Positions 1-64,000 of a stretch of DNA of 64,000 nucleotides are shown piece by piece. Source of the stretch: Bathymodiolus brooksi (taxonomy: Eukaryota > Mollusca > Bivalvia > Mytilida > Modiolidae). The DNA lies in NCBI GenBank assembly GCA_963680875.1, contig OY804579.1, forward strand, positions 50,184,536 through 50,248,535, read 5' to 3'. The notes beneath the pieces were generated by a model that saw only the letters and a program-made list of their open reading frames with translations, had not been told where the DNA came from and ran no database searches. How positions within the stretch are numbered: the stretch's first letter is position 1; each line of letters starts with the position of its first letter. The position numbers were made by a program, and so were the translations under genes.

Positions 1-168
1 AGGGAATACAATATTGTTTTCATTTTCAAATCTTTTACTTCTCTTATTTATTCCAAATATTTAATCACAGAAATTTTATTATTTCTTTAGTCATGATTTT
101 CCCTTTCCCATAAAATAGGTCTGCTAAATCATCCATCTTTCTAATGGAAGTCAATGATATTACATTAA

Positions 169-2788
169 CTAGAGGCTCCCAGGAGCCTGTATAGCTCACC
201 TGGGTATAATAATAACATCAGTCAATAAAACTTGATAACTTCGGTAAAAAAAATTAACAATTGTAGCCTTCGTCATTTTTATAAATTTGATGAAAAAAGG
301 GCAAGAACTCCAAGATGGGTAATCGGATTTACTTCAAAATTGCAGGTAAATAAAAATTGATCGAAGGGTCGAACCGCCAGACACATTTTTGGAAGAGAAC
401 CATTCAATGACTATTTCATCAAAATTTTGTTCTTATTGAGCAAATGGTTTCAGACAAAAAGATTTTTATGGGAATTTCCCATAGGGTCCTATGTTAAATT
501 AAGTTCGGCTGTGGCGGCCATCTTGGTCGGTGTTCTGAAATGCTGGACACAATTTTGGAAGAGGACCACCCAAGAATCATTTCAGCAAAGTTTGGTTGAG
601 ATTGGCTCTGTAGTTTCAGAGAAGAAGATTTTTTTAATTTCATCCCCCCTTTTTTCTAATTTGCATAATCGGTCAAACTCGGTAAAAGTTCAAAGTTCAT
701 AAAAAATCCCGTAATATATGTTAAAAAGCTCATCATTATGCTTATACAGTTCAAATTTGGGCACTTTCTGGCTTAAAATAGAGCAGTTTTGGCCATTTGA
801 AGAAATTTCTATTTTTAGTAATGGTGGCCATCTTGGATACAGGACGGCGCTGACGGACACAATTTTGAAAGGGGACCACCTAAGGATCATTTCAGCAAAG
901 TTTGGTTGAGATTGACTCAGTAGTTTCAGAGGAGAAGATTTTTTTTTAATTCCATCCCCCCTTTTTCTAATTTGCATAATCGGTCAAAATCAGTAAAAGT
1001 TCAAAGTTCATAAAAAATCCGTAATATATGTTAAAAAGATCATCATTATGCTTATACAGTTCAAATTTGAGCACTTTCTGGCTTAAAATAGAGCAGTTTT
1101 GGCCATTTGAAGAAATTTCTATTTTTAATAATGGTGGCCATCTTGGATATAGGACGGCGCTGACGGACACAATTTTAAAAGGGGACCACCTAAGGATCAT
1201 CTCAGCAAAGTTTGGTTGAAATTGGCTCAGTAGTTTCAGAGGAGAAGATTTTTTTTTAATTTCATCCCCCCTTTTTTTAAATTTCATAATCGGTCAAAAT
1301 CGGTAAAAGTTCAAAGTTCATAAAAAATCCGTAATATATGTTAAAAAGCTCATCATTATGCTTATACAGTTCAAATTTGGGCACTTTCTGGCTTAAAATA
1401 GAACAGTTTTGGCCATTTGAAGAAATTTCTATTTTTAGTAATGGTGGCCATCTTGGATACAGGACGGCGCTGACGGACACAATTTTGAAAGGGGACCACC
1501 TAAGGATCATCTCAGCAAAGTTTGGTTGAGATTGGCTCAGTAGTTTCAGAGGAGAAGATTTTTTTTTTAATTTCATCCCCCCTTTTTTTAAATTTCATAA
1601 TCGGTCAAAATCGGTAAAAGTTCAAAGTTCATAAAAAAATCCCGTAATATATGTTAAAAAGTTCATCATTATGCTTATACAGTTCAAATTTGGGCACTTT
1701 CTGGCTTAAAATAGAGCAGTTTTGACCATTTGAAGAAATTTCTATTTTTAGTAATGGCGGCCATCTTGGATACAGGACGGGGCTAATGGACACAATTTTG
1801 AAAGGGGACCACCTAAGGATCATTTCAGCAAAGTTTGGTTGAGATTGGTTCAGTAGTTTCAGAGGAGAAGATTTTTTTTTAATTTCATCCCCCCTTTTTT
1901 CTAATTTGCATAATCGGTCAAAATGGGTAATGGGATTTACTTCAAAATTGCAGGGTAGGTAGATCTTGATATGCTGCACATTTTTGCAATAAACTTAACA
2001 TCTATCTCTAAATAGTTTTTGAAATATAAGACGAAAAGTATTAAAAGGAAAAAAAAAAATTGATGAAAAAGGGGCAATAACTCCAAGATGGGTAATCAAA
2101 TTTACTTCAAAATTGCAGGGTAGGTAGATCTTGACATGCTGAGCATGTTTGCAGTTTCAACTTACCATCTGTCTGTTATAGTTTTTGAAATAAAGGACGA
2201 AAAGTATTAAAATTTTGAAAATTTGATGAAAAAAGGGAAATAACTCCAAAATGAGTAATGGGATTTACTTCAAAATTGCAGGGTAGGTAGATCTTAATAT
2301 GCCGCACATTTTTGCAATTTAAAGTTAACCTTTATCTCTTATAGTTTTTGAAATATAAGACGAAAAGCATTAAAATTTTACAAATTTGATGAAAAAAGGG
2401 CAATAACTCCAAGATGGGTAATCAGATTTACTTCAAAATTGCAGGGTAGGTAGATCTTGATGTGCTGATCATTTTTACCCCATGTCAGATTTTTGATATT
2501 ACTAACGGTTTTTGAGATATTACCAAAAACCTGCAATTTTACCATATGTTCTATTTTTAGTAACAGCGGCCATGTTGGTTGGTGCACGGCATCACCGGAC
2601 ACAATTTTGAAACTAGATACCCTAGTAATGATTCAGACCAAGTTTGGTTTCCATTGGTCTAGTACTTTCAGAGGAGAAGATTTTTGAAAAAGTTTACGAC
2701 GTACGACGGACGACGGACGACGGACGACGACGACGGACGCCAAGTGATGAGAATAGCTCACATGACCCTTTGGGTCAGGTGAGCTAAA
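169..2788. mobile_element. composite interspersed element with tandem-array core (CTAGAGGCTC type)
   Basis: The left end is ACTAGAGGCTCCCAGGAGCC followed by TGTATAGCTCACCTGGG. The right end is GGGTCAGGTGAGCTAAAA, so TAGCTCACCTG/CAGGTGAGCTA is inverted at the two ends. Inside are two arrays: four units of about 310 bp (near 718, 1028, 1338 and 1650) and four units of about 163 bp (1927-2480). A GACGGACGACGG simple-sequence stretch (2699-2738) precedes the right end. Similar ends recur at 40998, 41167, 44743 and 47191. No transposase is seen. Open frames here are repeat translations. Architecture recalls the bivalve pearl-type elements (tandem core with unique ends), but the family is not proven. 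Confidence 0.65.
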
Positions 2789-3218
2789 AAGTCATGATGC
2801 GTGGCAAAGGATTACTATTTTTTGAATGATATGGTATGGCTCATTGTTTTTCTTTATTATTATTATTATTATTATGCAAATAAAAGAAAAATATGTTTAA
2901 CATGGGAGAAATTTCCATTTAAAATGTATTAGGAGTTGGAGTTTACAAACTTTTTGATGAAATATTCAAAGTGAAAAAGGACGATAACTCCTTCAAAGAC
3001 AGGTCGAGCAAATTTTCGTAGTGTTATGCAATTCAGCATATGGTAATATTACTTATTACCAAAGTTTTGACAAATTCCAATTTAAAATGTAGGACGAGTT
3101 GTGCATACAGACTGTTGTGACAGATGGACAGGGACGAAAACAATATTATTTTCTCTTTGTTCATGTTCCAACTTATCCCATTGTGTATATTTTTCAAAAT
3201 ATCTGCCAGTATACTAAC
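2789..3218. other. intron 16 remainder, no gene seen
   Basis: This stretch is AT-rich intron next to exon 16 with an ATT microsatellite at about 2852-2874. I see no exon, and in particular no trace of the missing final Smurf exon. Positions 1-168 are likewise plain AT-rich sequence. Confidence 0.6.
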
Positions 3219-62944
<59,726 letters not shown>

Positions 62945-63924
62945 CGCTAGATATCGAGATCATGATATATTTTCTGTCATTTTCAACCCATTCATTGACA
63001 GAGAAAGCACTTGCTAAATATTGTATGCAAATGAGTATAAAACTGACAACTTCCGGTAGCGACAAAGAGGCCATTGTAAAGGATTACTGTCGCCGACAGA
63101 ATTTTATCTGTCGATATTTCAAATGAGATTAAATATGTAATCGATTAAGTCTGCTTTCGGTGATTACAAAGGTTTAAGACAAAAAGCAAACAATTTATGA
63201 ATCTGAAATAAATTTAAAATTATTCGGATGTGGCGCAGCAAGGAATTATATAATTATATTTACTATAAATCCTTGGGCGCAGTAAGTGTTATAAATAAAT
63301 ATCGTAAACCGTCCGGCTGAAATAGGACAAGACAAACTGATTTTTTGATGTAATGATTTATTATTAAAATATTTGAGCAGGAAATCCAAGAAAGCGTAAT
63401 ATGCTTATTTCCACTGCAAATTTTCAAATATGTACAACTGCACATCAAACGAACAACTACGTTTTACCCATTTATGATCACAACATCCCCTCCTGTTTTT
63501 GGTTTTTTCTTCGAATTTCAATAATTTTCCGTTACTTTCATTTCACATACAAATATACTTGAAAATGCTTATATTGTATAATTTCATACTTTTTGTTTTG
63601 TCTTTTTTCTTTTTTCATAAGAAGTATATCTACTAAATTATGTACAATGAATAGTTAAAATCAAATATAGAATTTTTAGTGAAATTTTCATGTGACAAGA
63701 ATTTATAATGTTGCATATTGTATTCTACTATTGCTGACGTATGTATTATTGTTATTATTTATTATGTGAAGAGGACCCTTCAAAGTTGATACAAATTGTG
63801 TCCAATCCAGTTGTTAAAATATCTAGCAATAAAATTTGTTTAATCTATTTTTAAAATCTATGTATCATTCATCAGACTCGAAGCACACTTGTCTCTGAAA
63901 GGATTATATGATTAAACGGTGTCT
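62945..63924. other. 5' flank of Smurf, no gene seen
   Basis: Beyond the candidate promoter motifs near 63050 this is AT-rich, without a recognisable exon on either strand. Part of it must be the Smurf 5' UTR or an upstream non-coding exon, but the border cannot be set from sequence. Confidence 0.4.
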
Positions 63925-64000
63925 TCCCATTTATCCAACTTTTGAAAATCAGGTATTCCCATTTATCCAACTTTTGAAAATCAGGTATTCCCATTTATCC
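63925..64000. repeat. 32-bp tandem repeat running off the window
   Basis: CCCATTTATCCAACTTTTGA then AAATCAGGTATT repeats at 63926 and 63958 and starts a third time at 63990. The array size is unknown because the window ends. Confidence 0.9.

Noticed and set aside
690..1979. Series of 95-116-codon frames on the minus strand with near-identical proteins
   Set aside because: They come from the 310-bp units of a mobile element, and stops and starts fall at unit borders, as expected from repetition.
1..3218. Final Smurf exon (catalytic Cys region) hidden in the low-coordinate end
   Set aside because: I searched the minus strand for the family tail and found only repeat and AT-rich sequence; the exon must lie outside the window.

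Overview
The window is nuclear DNA of an animal, AT-rich and intron-dominated, and I place it in a lophotrochozoan, most probably a bivalve mollusc. The reasons are the very close match of the single gene to animal SMURF proteins, long introns with canonical GT/AG borders, and dense short interspersed repeats with tRNA-like heads, MITEs and mobile elements built around tandem-repeat cores. The genus cannot be fixed from the sequence alone.

One protein-coding gene fills almost the whole window, on the minus strand: a SMURF-type HECT E3 ubiquitin ligase. I could place 16 coding exons whose phases join without a break, from the start codon at 62944 down to 3219. They encode about 698 residues: C2 domain (exons 1-5), three WW domains (exons 5/6, 7/8 and 9) and most of the HECT domain (exons 10-16). 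The last exon, which in the family carries the catalytic Cys and the C-terminal tail, lies beyond position 1 and is not seen. Upstream of exon 1 there is about 1 kb without a recognisable gene.

The introns hold the rest. Intron 14 has the most striking feature: exactly 40 head-to-tail copies of a 68-bp unit (6155-8874) plus two degenerate ones. The unit is the 3' splice site of exon 15 (26 nt of intron) joined to the first 42 nt of that HECT exon, so the real exon is the last member of an array of decoy acceptors. Other introns carry several large elements made of a tandem array ending in a short palindrome (169-2788, 19212-20091, about 20100-21722, 41167-43966, 42121-43152, 44743-47191, 57681-59464). 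There is a Tigger/pogo relic with a recognisable CENP-B-type HTH (3522-5520), two copies of a long-TIR element with perfect 9-bp target duplications (53408-53899, 58584-59064), and a 1-kb fold-back element with an 8-bp duplication (61263-62268). There are also hAT-like and Tigger-like MITEs, many SINE copies, minisatellites and hairpin MITEs.

No rRNA, CRISPR array, prokaryotic gene or second intact protein-coding gene was found. Most remaining open frames are translations of repeats.
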